This document shows positions 11,223 to 22,312 of a stretch of 64,000 nucleotides of DNA, piece by piece. Origin of the DNA: Papaver somniferum (lineage: Eukaryota; Streptophyta; Magnoliopsida; Ranunculales; Papaveraceae); the NCBI RefSeq assembly GCF_003573695.1, contig NC_039362.1, positions 177,825,690 through 177,889,689 on the forward strand, in the 5' to 3' direction. A model generated the notes under the pieces. It was given only the letters and a program-made list of their open reading frames with translations, searched no databases and was not told the DNA's origin. Every line of letters starts with the position of its first letter. Position 1 is the stretch's first letter. The position numbers were made by a program, and so were the translations under genes.

Positions 11223-12197
11223 TCAAAAATTTGTAAATCGACATAGATAATGATGTATTTCATTACACCTAAGGCTACTTTCCAAATGAAAAAGGGTGGT
11301 ATTCAAAGTCTCTTGAATATCGGTATACAAATGATCCAACTCGGAGATTTTTAGATCTGAATCTTGGACCCGAACACATAACTCGTGATATGCACTATCC
11401 CAGCCTTTACCATGACCATACTTTGAAGTATCTTTATCAGATTGGATGGTGAGGGCACCCTTGTTTTTACGAGAACCCGGGGGCTTGGCTTGAGAGGAAG
11501 GATTAACGGGCTTCGGGCGAGGGAAGTTGTCTAACTGAGCTTGAAGAAGCTCCACTTTTGTCTTCAAACGTTCAACCTCCTCGTTCAAATCAGTCACTTT
11601 ATCTCGAGATCTGCGAAGAATAGCTACAACCTTGCTTTTACTGTTGATGACACGTTCGTAATCTTCTTCCAACCTCTTGTAAGAAGCTGTCGAGGAAAGG
11701 TGGAGACTCCTTGAAGTAAAGAGGGAATTTTTGACTCGCTTAAGCTCCAACTTGAGGCGCTCATTATCATCATGGAGATGTTGATTCAGTTCCTCATTAC
11801 GCGAACAGTCAATTGACAAACGATCTACTTGAGAGAAAAGAGTCTCGACCTTCTCATTCAAAATTATGCTTTCAGACACATAACAATCATTCTGGGTCAT
11901 AAGGTTCAGATTCTCAGCACGCATATCTTCTAGCGAGGAAGCTGATTCGGAGGCATTCGCTTGGTGTTGCATGCATCGAGCTTGACGAAATATGACATAA
12001 AAAAATAACAAGAGGAGAGACAAAGGCAAAGAAAGAATCTGTGAGGTAAGTAACTTACTCAAAAGCTTTTCCATTTTCAGAATTTGCTTGCTGGAGTGCT
12101 CCTTTTCCTCTTTGAGCTCTTTCGCCAAAGACTTGATCAGAGCCTCGTCCTTCTTAGCTTTCTCACGAACAAGTCTAGTCTCCACAAGGTTGGCCAT
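11223..12197 (-). pseudogene. E0 antisense gene, long coiled-coil segment
   Basis: This is a 324-codon minus-strand frame rich in Glu, Lys, Leu, Asp and Ser with clear heptad repeats. There are long coils at about residues 5-45, 85-175 and 190-245, then a Lys/Pro-rich linker near residue 250. A hydrophobic stretch near residue 55-70 coincides with a likely unspliced intron ('...ttatttttttatgtcatatttcgtcaag' region). The frame runs to within a few bases of the E1 insertion and stops there. No enzyme motif seen. It is probably an exon series of the antisense gene. Confidence 0.6.
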
Positions 12198-12234
12198 GTG
12201 CCGATTGACTTCCTGCGAAGTGGAGAGATGAAAC

Positions 12235-12783
12235 TTAGGAGATAAATCTTGGGATAGAGGAAAGACACAACGAAAAGGAAAAGGGATCCACCTGATTCAT
12301 CAGTGCCGAGTGCTGCTGGAGAGTCAAATTCGTAGAAGCATTTAGCATCACGGACGATTCCAGAGAGAGAAAGTCATCCGCACTAAGGGACACCAAAGAT
12401 TCTAAGGCACGAGACTTTGTAGAAGGGTCTTCGCGAGCCTTGACATAGACGTTTTGGAGAAACTTCATGTCAGGGCTAAAGATAGGGTTGGACATTGTCG
12501 ATGAAACTATTTGCTTCTTCTTCACGCCAATAGGAGGATCCTTGGCGAGCTTTTCGGGGTGTTTACCCTCGAGATGAACAGGAGGGTCAGCTACTTTGGA
12601 AGAGGAGGATGCACGAGATTTAAGAGGTTGAGGCTTGTTAGGAGTGGAGGAACTCGTAAGTATAGCAGTCTTGCAAACCGCAGCCAAAGCGTCCAGGTCT
12701 AAGACTTTACGCTGCCTTTTGGGCCCACTAGAAGAAAGATCAACAGTCTGCGAGACAGTAAATTTAGCGATAAGAGAAACCAA
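12235..12783 (-). pseudogene. E0 antisense gene, segment with basic NLS-like motif
   Basis: A 182-codon minus-strand frame. AKFTVSQ near the start lines up with NTKFTVQN of the E1 antisense gene. It is followed by GPKRQRKVLDLD, a basic cluster of nuclear-localisation type. The rest is Ser/Pro/Lys-rich and low in complexity until about residue 95, then VKAREDPSTKSRALESL and SADDFLSLESSV. The matching E2 segment has PPPKKRKV. The ends of this frame are probably intronic. Function unknown. Confidence 0.55.
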
Positions 12784-13124
12784 AAGAACGAGGCATGCAA
12801 GCTGATAATAATAATGAAGTAAAAGTACCTAATAAGAAGGAGGAGGAGGAGTAGGATGTTCACGCCTTTTCCGCCCCTTAGTTGACTCAACATCGGGCTG
12901 ATTAACAAGGGAAGTATTACATCTGGAAGAATAGAAGATCGAATTTTTAAAATGTTACGAGAAGAAAATAATAAGCAAGATGGGATACCTGTTTAGGAGC
13001 GGGAGACCCGATAGTAATACTCGTTTCTTTTTGATCTTTGAATAGACCAACAACAGACAACTCGTATTAAAGAAAGGAAGAACAAAGATATGTGAGCCTA
13101 TGAAATCAAAAAGAGAAACAAAGA

Positions 13125-13843
13125 TTAAAACGAAAAGGATAATACCTCGTCAGGCTTGGACCAGTGAAGCTTCCAAGGGTCGCAGTCGGAAAGATGACGG
13201 TGTTGAGGAAGAGGACCTTTCCTAGGGTTTCCATTCTCGTCGAAACCCCAGACCAAAGGTCCTCCCACCACTAAGGGAAATGTCGCCCAATCTTCATCTT
13301 GCTCTATCTTAAGAGGACCCACGCTGGAAGAAATGGTTTTTGGCGAAATAATTTTATGGGAAAGTTAAATACCCCATTCTTGAAACTTCTTGGCACTGGT
13401 TAAACCTCGCCGAGTAACTAGCAGCGAAAGAATCAGCGCTATAATCACGAGGATTGAACTCGTTTGTCGAAGATGGGATTTGCGAAGTATCCCCCCCGAG
13501 CGGATAACGAACTCGCTAGAGATGCGAGTTGTGTTACCCGAAAGTTGAAAAACCCCGCACTAGAGCTTATTCCGAATCTCGAAGAAAGTGGGTTTGGAAG
13601 GATTATAGAGAGGGAAGGATAACCCGACCCATAAATGACCAAGGGAGATGATCACCTTCTCGAAGACCAAGATTCGGAGAGAATCCATTTAGAGTTCAAC
13701 TCCATGTCGGGAGTCGCGCAAACATCAGGTGAAACAGAGAAATCAGTCACTGGGAATAAGGATAAACACATATTCTGAAAGTCGGATTGAAAATCCTCAA
13801 GGGATTTAAGTGAGGAAGTTGTGGAAATTTTCTTAGAAGCCAT
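13125..13843 (-). pseudogene. E0 antisense gene, N-terminal region (broken)
   Basis: The likely start is the ATG at 13841-13843, giving MASKKISTTSSLKSLEDFQ. The frame is open to 13652. Coding-like sequence then continues in other frames: 13445-13642, and 13125-13322, which has FDENGNPRKGPLPQ and WKLHWSKPDEV. Frameshifts and stops separate the pieces. The layout recalls the 'putative gypsy type transposon' proteins (PF04195) of plant elements, but I can only suggest this. A profile search would decide. Confidence 0.45.
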
Positions 13844-13967
13844 GATAATGAAGAAGAAGTCGAGGGTGAAGGAAAGATACAACAATGGTGAACGAAAGAA
13901 AGAAAGCACAAAAACCAGAGAGACACAAAAGGCAGGAAGAGAAAAAGAAGCCCCAAACTTAAGTCAA

Positions 13968-13984
13968 ATTATATATAAATAATG
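13968..13984 (-). promoter_or_regulatory. TATA-like run for the E0 antisense gene
   Basis: The minus strand reads tttatatataattt about 130 bases upstream of the antisense ATG at 13843. Same relative position as in E1. Confidence 0.42.
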
Positions 13985-14157
13985 TAAAGGGATGACTGGT
14001 TTAGCAGGTCGACGTCACGTTCGAAGTATAGACAACCGGTAACAAGCGGTTACCCAAAAGCGTGGAGACGGGAAAATGGAGAACGTGTCAGCTAGGGATT
14101 CTGGAACGGTTCTTATTCCATTCTCGTATAACTCGCATGGAATAAGAAAAGGCAAAA

Positions 14158-14799
14158 TGTAGGTACGCGAAATAGGTTCGCCACGTGTCTGACGTAAAGA
14201 GGTAGAAAATCTCACTCTAAGATCCCAGTCAGAGACTTGTCAAATCAGATGTCAGAGTTATATCGCCGAGGACCAATCACACGAAGGAAAGGATAAGATA
14301 TGAGCAAAGGCAAGGATTCGAAGGACCATATTGGAGTACCCAGAAAGTCACCAAGGACGAAGTCAGGAAAAGCGAAGTAGGATTACTTGGTTGAAAAGAC
14401 AGGTCACGAAGTATATAAATTATGGAGCAAGAAAAGAGACAGGTGTCCCGACAAGTCCATGTGAGGGGTAGCGAAAGAAAGGGAAAAACTTTATAGAAAA
14501 TGATCTGGGCGAAGTAAAGGGCACCTCCGCGAGAATATGGCGAAGTAAAATGAGTTTTACTCCATTAGGGTTAGTTGGCCTATAAGTAGATGTCCTTGGG
14601 AAAGATGTAGGAGAGAGATTTTTAGTTGAGTGGGAGAACTTCGCTTAGAGGAGATTAGGGTTTCCTTGTGTTTAAGAACTTGTACTTTGATTTCTTTATA
14701 CGATTCATTAATAAAGATTTTGGGGTTCATATTATTAAACATGTCTTAGGTCTTGGTTGCTTTCCTTTTGGGTGTACTGCTGGGTTTCCAGTAGTTACA
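14158..14799 (+). repeat. E0 3' LTR
   Basis: Starts tgtaggtacg directly after an A/G-rich tract (ggaataagaaaaggcaaaa) that suits a polypurine tract, and ends gtagttaca, giving TG...CA ends and 642 bp. A 'tatataaatt' TATA-like site lies near 14411 and 'aataaagatttt' near 14711. The partner LTR is outside the window. Confidence 0.65.
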
Positions 14800-14960
14800 A
14801 CTAATATATCCCTCTCCTGAATATGTTGATGGTATACGATTGCTATATTCAACCATACTATGGGTGAGAAAGATAAAAGTTTACATATTCGACAGCCACG
14901 AGTGAAAGAAATAATAAATATGTACAAGAAGGAAAGTAAGAAATAATATATAGTCGGCGG
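14800..14960. other. Unassigned spacer after E0
   Basis: AT-rich sequence without a recognisable gene; it joins the E0 LTR to repeat copy A. Confidence 0.4.
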
Positions 14961-15142
14961 TGTAAACGAGTTCATATTTCCAATGCTCATTGGAAAATGA
15001 GAATTTTGACAATGATGATGTCACGAAGAAGAGAAGGAAGGTTCTCTCCGGTACCATTGTTGTAGGAGAATATGAAACTTCAGATTCTGATTGCTCCAAA
15101 AAATTTGACGGTGGTGGTAGGTTTCATCTTATTTGTGTTTTT

Positions 15143-15337
15143 TTATGATGAAACCAAATTTTGGTTTCACCTGATTTTTTCCTAGTTTATTCGGCCTGAC
15201 TTGGAAGTCGGCGTGTTTAGTTTCATCATTGAAGTTTGTGTTGGTGAAATGAAAATATGTGGAAAAATGATGAAACCAATTTCGGTTTCATCTAGTTTTG
15301 GTGAAACCAATTTTGGTTTCATCATTTTTTTTCTTAT
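15143..15337. repeat. Array of palindromic GATGAAACCA/TGGTTTCATC motifs, copy A
   Basis: Several near-perfect palindromes of the form gatgaaaccaattttggttt plus catc occur within 200 bases. The same motif recurs at about 23405-23585, 31863-32056 and 32398-32625. Confidence 0.7.
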
Positions 15338-15369
15338 TTTGTTGAATATTGATCAATGAAATTCATTTT

Positions 15370-15768
15370 TTGTAGCGGTGGCGGCTGGTTGGTGGTGGTG
15401 GCAGCGACAATGGTGGTGTTGCTCGGCGACGATGGTGGTGGTCGGCGACGATCTGTGGTGGTGGTTGGCATCGGCGATGGTAGCGCGGTGGTGGTGGTGG
15501 TGATGGCGGTGATGGGCGACGGTGGTGTTGGGCGGCGACGGTGGTGGTTGTGGTAGTTGGAGGCAACGGCGGTGGTGAGCGACGACGGTGGCGGTGGCGC
15601 GGTGGTGGTTGGCGGTGGTGGGCGGCGACGGTGGTGGGCGGCGGCGGCGGTTGTGGTTGGGAGCGGTGGTGGTGGCTCAGTGGTGGTTGGTGGCGATGGT
15701 GGTGGTGGCGCGGTGGTGGTGCTGCTAGTGGTGGTCGACGACGACCGGTGGTGATGGTCGACGGCAAG
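15370..15768 (+). repeat. GTG/GGC-rich simple repeat, copy A
   Basis: Imperfect (GTG)n and (GGC)n repeats for about 400 bp. The long Gly/Val frames on + and the Pro/Thr/His frames on - are artefacts of the triplet repeat. Confidence 0.85.
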
Positions 15769-16599
15769 CACTAGTGGAAAACAGAAGTTCCGAGACCGTC
15801 AGGACAAGTCATATATACGAGTTATACGACCATTATTAACCGTCTCTATTGGGGTCTCCGATAAAGCGTAGCTGTTTTGTACGACCCTAAGCCGTGTGTC
15901 TCAAAACAACGACTGATTTTAAGGGTAATGAGGTACAGACCCTAAGCCGTGAGTCTCAAATTTAAATTATAATATAAAAAAAAATTCAGATGTGATGAAA
16001 TGCCTGAATGGATAAATCTGAAATAATCTGACTGCATCAAGGTCAAGTCAAGTCAAATGGAAGTCAAGCCAAAGTCAATTCAAACGGAAGTCAAGCCAAA
16101 GTCATGGCAAAGTCAAGTCAAATGAAACTCAAATAAAACCCAATCTGAAATTCAAATATAAACTCAAACTTGAGAATTCCATATTCATTCATTCAAAAGG
16201 AATTCAAATTAAAGTCAAATGACACCCAAACTCAAATTGAAATGAAACTTCAAATTTAAACTCAATCTGAATTCAACATTCATTCCTTTTATCTACTGGG
16301 TTTAAATTTACACAAAAATGGATGAAATTCTGAGTTCAGAACAAGAAACTTGAAGGTAAGTTCAATATGTTCGACCTATATCTAGCTCGGTGACAAATCT
16401 ATGCAGGAACAAAAGTTTCTTCGGCCCTCGAGAAATAGATCGAATCATGACATCAATGGTTCATACTCAAGTCTGGATCCTTATAGGTTCTTTCTTTCAC
16501 TTGGGTTAATAGAATTCCATGAAAAAGGAAAATAAACATTCACAAAATTAAAAGTGCAGTGTTGTCCTCAATCTGAAGGTAAATAACTAAGCCATCTTC

Positions 16600-16915
16600 T
16601 AATGACTCACCTAAAATATCCATTTTATCAATGAGTTCTGGGGATCCAAAGTAGCAAAACCCCTGCATCTTTTAATAAGTTCTTGGCAGAAACCGGCTTC
16701 GTCTCTGTGAACCCTGCAAAAGAAAAATCCCTTGCATTCAACTGATAATCATAAATCATAAATTGTTCATTGATAACCAAGGGACTAGGTTTAAACCTTA
16801 AATTTTGGCTGATACTCTACTGGAGAACCTACCTTAACTCCTCCAAACTCTCGTGGTGCTCCACCTCTTGGACCACCAAATCTTGTGAGTCTGTCACCAC
16901 CTTCTTAATTAGGCC
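16600..16915 (-). pseudogene. Possible further decayed exons of the captured gene
   Basis: Two exon-like pieces lie downstream of the recognisable FES1 part. 16832-16914 sits between an acceptor-like 'attcag' and a donor 'gtaggttc' and reads VVTDSQDLVVQEVEHHESLEEL. 16630-16720 is a second piece. I cannot match either securely to the FES1 C-terminus. Confidence 0.3.
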
Positions 16916-17137
16916 TGAATACACAACAACAAAATCAACATCAAAATTCAAGAACACATAACAACATCAGAAATTGAACTCACATAATCATTGGTGGTCA
17001 ATTAGCAGCTTAACCTTCACAATCATAAATATCAACAAAGGAAGACATGCTTAAAAGCTATCTAAATGTTAATACGGTATTTTCCAGTGTGGAAGCAACA
17101 AAAACAAATGAAATTAATCAAGTGAGGAGCATATTAC

Positions 17138-17951
17138 CTTTGAAATCTAACAGCGTCTGAATCCAGTGCATCCCTCAAAGCTCCATAACCATTTGCCAGT
17201 CTGAATGCAGCAACTCCAGGCTTGTTGTATCGAATCAAAGCTGAAATACATCCATAGCAAATACATAAGAGGTCATAAGTATTTAAAGTGACGCCATTGA
17301 ACATCAACCAGCCTCAGTATAGATAATAAAGCTGCATATCCAAACAGATGACATGCATACATAATAGACGACATATATTACTTGCATGATATTGCACCAA
17401 GTGCGGTTCGAGCAGTAACATCTGGATCTGAGGTGAGATTAGCCAGCAGGGGTTCGAGATTCCATTACAAGTTGCTGAATTTTTGAATTTCTTTGAACTA
17501 TGGTAGTTATAACCTTGGCATCCTTTGCTCGGATGCGTGCACTCGATTTCTTCAGGTGTTCAAGAAGGGGGACTAAACTACCAATTGTATGCAAATCTGT
17601 CAGGCACATACCAAAGCATTAATTTACATAACAACACGAAATCAAATATCACTAAGTCATACAAAGGCATCAACTTACCATTTTCCATGTCAATGGATTC
17701 AACATGCTCTTGCAATTCGTCCAACAGATATGCAAAATAAACAACCAATAAGCAGGTTACTTAAACTGAAACTATGATAACAGAACAAAACCCAAAGCGA
17801 TAAAATTTCATGGTGAATCTAGTATACCTTATATCTCTGCGAAAGTAACACCTTGATCTTCCAATACATTCTCAGGAGTCTTCTTAACAAGAGTAATCTC
17901 TTTCATCCTTTTGACCACATCAACCGTCTTGAGCTGCATATCTTCCGTAAA
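17138..17951 (-). pseudogene. FES1/HspBP1-like Hsp70 nucleotide exchange factor fragment
   Basis: Four exons in correct order on the minus strand. 17828-17951 has MQLKTVDVVKRMKEITLV. 17679-about 17727 has LDELQEHVESIDM. 17396-17596 has DLHTIGSLVPLLEHL, the IRAKDAKVITTIVQ armadillo-type block and LEPLLANLTSDPDV. 17138-17240 has LIRYNKPGVAAFRLANGY. These are signature stretches of plant FES1A, an armadillo-repeat nucleotide exchange factor for cytosolic Hsp70. Introns are kept; the one after 17396 has a GC donor (gcaagt) with a TTTCAG acceptor. It is broken: a TAA at 17829-17831, and a deletion near 17460 that shifts the frame before LEPLL. The N-terminal Hsp70-binding start and the C-terminus were not found. 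Confidence 0.85.
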
Positions 17952-17959
17952 CTATCTCT

Positions 17960-20900
17960 TATCCTCCTCAATGCAGATATAAAAACAAACAAATTTCATC
18001 CAATGTAAATGACATAGTTATCGAGTCGCACTATAAACTCATGCTCTTATGAAATTACTAGTTTCACTAAATTACACCTAACGATTCTCAATTCTGCATT
18101 ACATTCTTGTAGACCTGTCCAATTTCAGTATTACTCTAAACAAGAGTTGATACCACATAAAGATGCATATTACCTAAAGTATTGTCTACAGTTGAAGAAC
18201 ATTACCACATCCTACATGTACACAGGGCATCTTTCACACGACAAACATTAAGACTTGTATTCTTATATATGATATAGAATGTGCATATACAGAGAGTTAT
18301 AAGAAAGTCTTGACAAATAATAGAGAATGTGAAGAGATTTATGTGCATGGAGATTGTGCATACACAGCTTCAGCCGTACTAAAAAAATCACATTATCATT
18401 GCCCAAAATTTAAAAGGTGCAGACACACACACTTAACTATATACACTTCTATATTTTTAGTGAAGTGAGATTCTTAATTTTAACCTCATATTACCAATAT
18501 TCAGATGGAACTAAGAATCTCAACAATATAATATTCTCACCAATCTAAATATATTATTCAACAAACTAGCCGCATAAAGGAAATAAAAACTCATAATAGC
18601 TAAAGAGAGAAGAACAAAGAAATAAAAAAAAGGATGAGGGCCAGTGCCCTTCAGACCAAAACCCAACAACATTTTATTCTAACGAAATGATAATTTACTT
18701 ACTTTAATGTTATCAACTTTCCCCTAGGGACCCTTTTGGACAAAATGAAATGCATATATGTTACCATAGGCAACATCAAACTGCTGGATCAAGCTGCACC
18801 CACACCAGAAAAAGTGGTCTGAAGTGAGACATGTAAAAACATCAACAAACAAAGTGAGACATGTAAAAATACCCACATGATAAACAACTTTTCCCGGTGT
18901 AACAAATTTATAAACACCTTGAACGCACCATGTTAGAAACGCCAGAAAGCCAGCAAGAACAACTGAGTTGAACTAATATGACAAAACCAAACTTGTCAAA
19001 GAGATCTGGTGATATGACTAGTGTATATCTAACATTATAGTCATATCTGTCCACACAATCTTAGATTCACCTAAAAATAAAAACCCATTGACAACATGCA
19101 TCTATATTTCATACATGATTATAAGAGCTTCCTGTTATGTACAATTCTTTTTTCTTCTTTCGATAGAGAAATTAAATAAAATGACAGCATTACGTACTGA
19201 TGTATGAACTTTCAATCAAAAAAATAGAATATTCCTTAACATGCATCAAATGATTCTGGTGCCCACACACAGAAATACAAACCAGAGTGCCTGATCTCCT
19301 TAACCAATTTTTGTATTAAACAACTCAAAAAAAGGTATACGTACCCAGCTAATATCAGTGAATTCTTTGAATATTTTATGTTTGTTGCTCATGCATCATC
19401 ATGTCCATATAGGAATCCAGTCACTAGGGTAGAGCAGGTCTACGTACACTAAGGTAGATATGAGTTGATCTTATACAAAATTGATAAGAGGAAAATTTAA
19501 ACCACCATTTTCAGCGACATACGCTTTGGAACATGTAGCAGGACCAACCCCATATACACCATTTATGATTCGACTTTAGTTGCCAAAGTCTGACATGTAT
19601 CCCTATCTTGTTTCCATTACAATCAGACCTTAGACTTTCCTTAGGCCACAATAATACTTTTAAACCCAAAACTGCTACTGCATACATCATTTCAACATAA
19701 TTCCATATACAAAGAAAAAGCTTTCATCCACTATGCTTTTGCACAAGTACTTGATAAACCCCTGGGCTTCTACAAAGTGCTGTATTATTTCAACGGGCGG
19801 TTCCTAAAATGAGAAGCTAAACATTCAACGTGTACGTGTAAAATGGATACTAAGCTAGTTCTAAATTCCATAGAATCCGAATTTGCAAATTATTATTGGC
19901 ACAATCGAAGTAATTGGCACAATTAATGGAAACAATTCCTTCCTTCCAAACATGACATCTCAGGCATAATGAAGTGAGATTCTTAATTTTAACCTCATGT
20001 TACCAGTGTGCAGATGGAACTACGAATTTCAACAATTACTCACTAATCTAAATACTATATTTTGCAACAGTCTAGCCACAAAAAGAAAATAAAAACTCAT
20101 GATTGGTCAACAAAGGTATACTCTGAGCATGATTAAATTCGACAATCTGATAGATGAAGATTTGAAGTAATTTACCAAGCATCTCCAAATTGTCCTGCAA
20201 ACTAAGAATCCACCTGCAACACAGATCGAAGAAATGTAAGAAATCAATAAAAAGAATGGAAACTATCTACATCCTCAACTAAGAATATATGGGGAACCTG
20301 AGATTGAGCAGCAGTGATGGTACTTCTGTGAAAAAATCAGACAAGTAGAATGTGGCTTAGGATTTATTCCTAATAATATTACACAAAACTTACTGTCTTA
20401 AATAAATTAATAATTTCAAGGATTAGAAATAGAAATCATCAACTTCAATACCACGCAGAGAAAGAAATCACCAAAAAATCAAAATCCTCGAAAATAAAAA
20501 AATTTATTAAAATCCTATATTTGAAAAGTAAAAGTTTTTTTTTCTTCTCTCCTTATACGAAACATCTAGAATTGTTTAACCCCTAAAAATTCTTAAAAGT
20601 CAAACCACAAACTGATCAGAAAGGAAGTGTAGATCTTTAAAATTAAAGTTAAAATTCAGAAATATTAGTAGTGACAGGTGAGAATTGGGAAAAATTAAGG
20701 TTTATACCTGCTGATTTTCGAGGGAGAAAGTTAGGGTTTTCTGATTGTGATGATAAAAAAACCAAGATAGGGTTTTCATAGTTCTAGATGAAGATAAAGG
20801 GGATGTGGAAATTTAAGTAGTTAGAATATGGAGAAGAGAGTGGTACGTAGGAGTATTACAAGTAGCAGCAAGTTAATCTCTTGGCAGGGAGATGAAGATA

Positions 20901-21283
20901 GAGGAGATGGATAAGAGTAGTCTATGAAGATGAAGAAGAAAGAGAAGAGGCGCATATAGTCTAGTAAAGAAGAAGAAGATATTTATCCTCGGTAATAACG
21001 AAGTCTCTTCTTCAGGATCCATCCATCCATCTTATCTAGATCAATGGCTCAAATCTCAAGCATCTCTAGCCGCTCATCTAACAACAGATACATCACTAAT
21101 CATCCGTAGCAGCATGGGTCACGGAATAAGGCTAAAATAATAAATATTCAGAGACTGTTTTAATCGATTGCGAACTTTTCCGTGTTTTTTTTGAATCCGA
21201 GACAGTCTTGATGAGTCATGGGTCAAACTACGGTCAATGAGAGTCGCGGATGTGGGTAGTTAAAACCTCATTTTCCACTAGTG
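17960..21283. other. CACTA interior without recognisable gene
   Basis: About 3.3 kb of AT-rich sequence. It may contain the captured gene's upstream introns or promoter, but I see no supported exon and no transposase. Confidence 0.45.
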
Positions 21284-21504
21284 AAGTGGTGGTCGGTGAT
21301 ATTGCTAGTTGTTGGTGGTGCGATGTCGTTGGTGGTGATTATATAATAGAATTTAAAGGTGGGGTTGATTTTCGTTTTTATTGGGGTGATTTAAACTAGA
21401 AGGGTAATATAGACAGTTTATGTTTAATGAGGTTTTTGTGAACAATTTTTTTTGTTGGATTTTTTGTGCATAAATAGTGACACCTTTGGTGATGTAATTC
21501 GCGG

Positions 21505-22072
21505 ACTCTATAAAAAACCAAGGCGATACTAGTTGAGTTATAAAAACACTAGCCATATTATTGGTGCACATAAAAACCATATCATGTAAAATTGACACAA
21601 AAACTCCATTTCAATTTAAAATATTTAAATTTAGTTTTTATTCATTTTTATAATCTCAATCCTATACTTTACTGTATGTATTCTTAGATCCTTCTTCTCC
21701 TCTTGTTTAATAGTTTCATTTCTTTTTTTCTTCTCCCCTACCACCACCAGCAACTCCTCCCACCGCAGCACCACCACTAAGCCACTTTGACTTCCAGATC
21801 TTCCACGATCACCTCTGCCTCTTTCAGATCGCCACCAATATCATCTCCGCCGCCACCAAACCCACTACGATGTTCAGATATGACATCAACAACACCTCTA
21901 TCTCTTCCTTCCCCACTATCATCACTAGAAGCACCACCCTGAGAGCAACACCAAAATTCGCGGATATACACAGAAGAACTTCAATCATTCCGTTGATTAT
22001 AAAAACAAAATTCAGAATTAGGGTTTTTTTTTTAAATTGAATTATGAAGATTTAGTTTTTTTTTCAGATATG
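21505..22072. other. Upstream region of the 22-kb gene remnant
   Basis: AT-rich, then a CT/CACC-rich stretch (21670-21960) like a plant 5' leader. Nothing coding is supported; the minus-strand frame at 21777-21971 is probably chance. Confidence 0.35.
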
Positions 22073-22312
22073 GAACCTTCAAATTTACAAGAAGGTGTTA
22101 TTGTCCTTGATGATAAGAAAGATGAACAAAGACAACTGCGTGTTAAGAGGAAAACTTTACAAGTTGTACTTGAACAATGTCAGAGAGATTTAGATTTGAT
22201 TAATAGTGGTGAAGGTGATGATGATGATGATCGTGAAGATGATGATGAAAGTGAGGTGGAGATTGGTGAGGATTCATTGAATAAGTTTGGTGATGAGGAA
22301 ACTGTTCAGGTA
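22073..22312 (+). CDS. First exon of an unrecognised acidic protein
   Basis: Begins at an ATG (MEPSNLQEGVIVLDDKK); the longer frame starting at 22037 adds only leader. About 80 codons follow: a Lys/Arg-rich segment (RVKRKTLQVVLEQCQ) and an Asp/Glu run near residues 50-65. It ends in CAG before a donor gtaattttgg at 22313. A next exon at 23641-23684 follows tttgctgcag but, spliced in phase, meets a stop (TGA) after 12 codons; another frame there is open. This looks like the start of a nuclear-type gene, now interrupted by E2 downstream. I do not recognise the family. Confidence 0.45.

Larger units (their letters stand above)
1..14799 (+). mobile_element. E0: 3' part of a Tat-like Ty3/gypsy LTR element, interrupted by E1
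   Basis: The 5' end lies outside the window. What remains is the region downstream of pol, an antisense gene region, and a 3' LTR at 14158-14799. E1 is inserted at 2201-11216, so E0 itself is 1-2200 plus 11217-14799. Positions about 400-900 resemble the post-integrase region of E1 (about 7065-7620) and of E2 (opposite strand): the same words around 'caccctagttcgc', 'ggcaagtcttggct' and 'cacttagggtg' appear in order. No RT or integrase of E0 is visible. Lineage is inferred from likeness to E1. Confidence 0.75.
15769..21283 (-). mobile_element. CACTA transposon, non-autonomous, 5.5 kb, with captured FES1-like gene
   Basis: The terminal inverted repeats are 13 bp, CACTAGTGGAAAA at 15769 and its complement ending at 21283. 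A 3-bp target duplication aag flanks it (15766-15768 and 21284-21286). Copy B of the host repeat has the uninterrupted site with a single aag (gcagcaagtggtggtc, about 33088). The left subterminal region has two copies of 'gaccctaagccgtg.gtctcaaa'. No transposase frame was found; the recognisable content is a minus-strand FES1/HspBP1 gene fragment with introns. The rest is AT-rich and non-coding. Confidence 0.9.
14961..21504 (+). repeat. Repeat copy A (split by the CACTA element)
   Basis: 14961-15768 plus 21287-21504 parallel 32213-33314 (copy B) from 'tgtaaacgagttca' to 'gtaattcgcgga'. The first 170 bases look like a coding exon in copy B (VTKKTRKVLAGTIVAGE), but copy A lacks one base in 'aaaa.tgag', shifting the frame. 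Palindromic GATGAAACCA motifs follow, then a GTG-rich tract. No terminal repeats of its own were seen. Confidence 0.7.

Noticed and set aside
15334..15774. Long Pro/Thr/His- and Gly/Val-rich frames on both strands
   Set aside because: They follow from the GTG/GGC triplet repeat, which is open in several frames; no start context or conserved domain.
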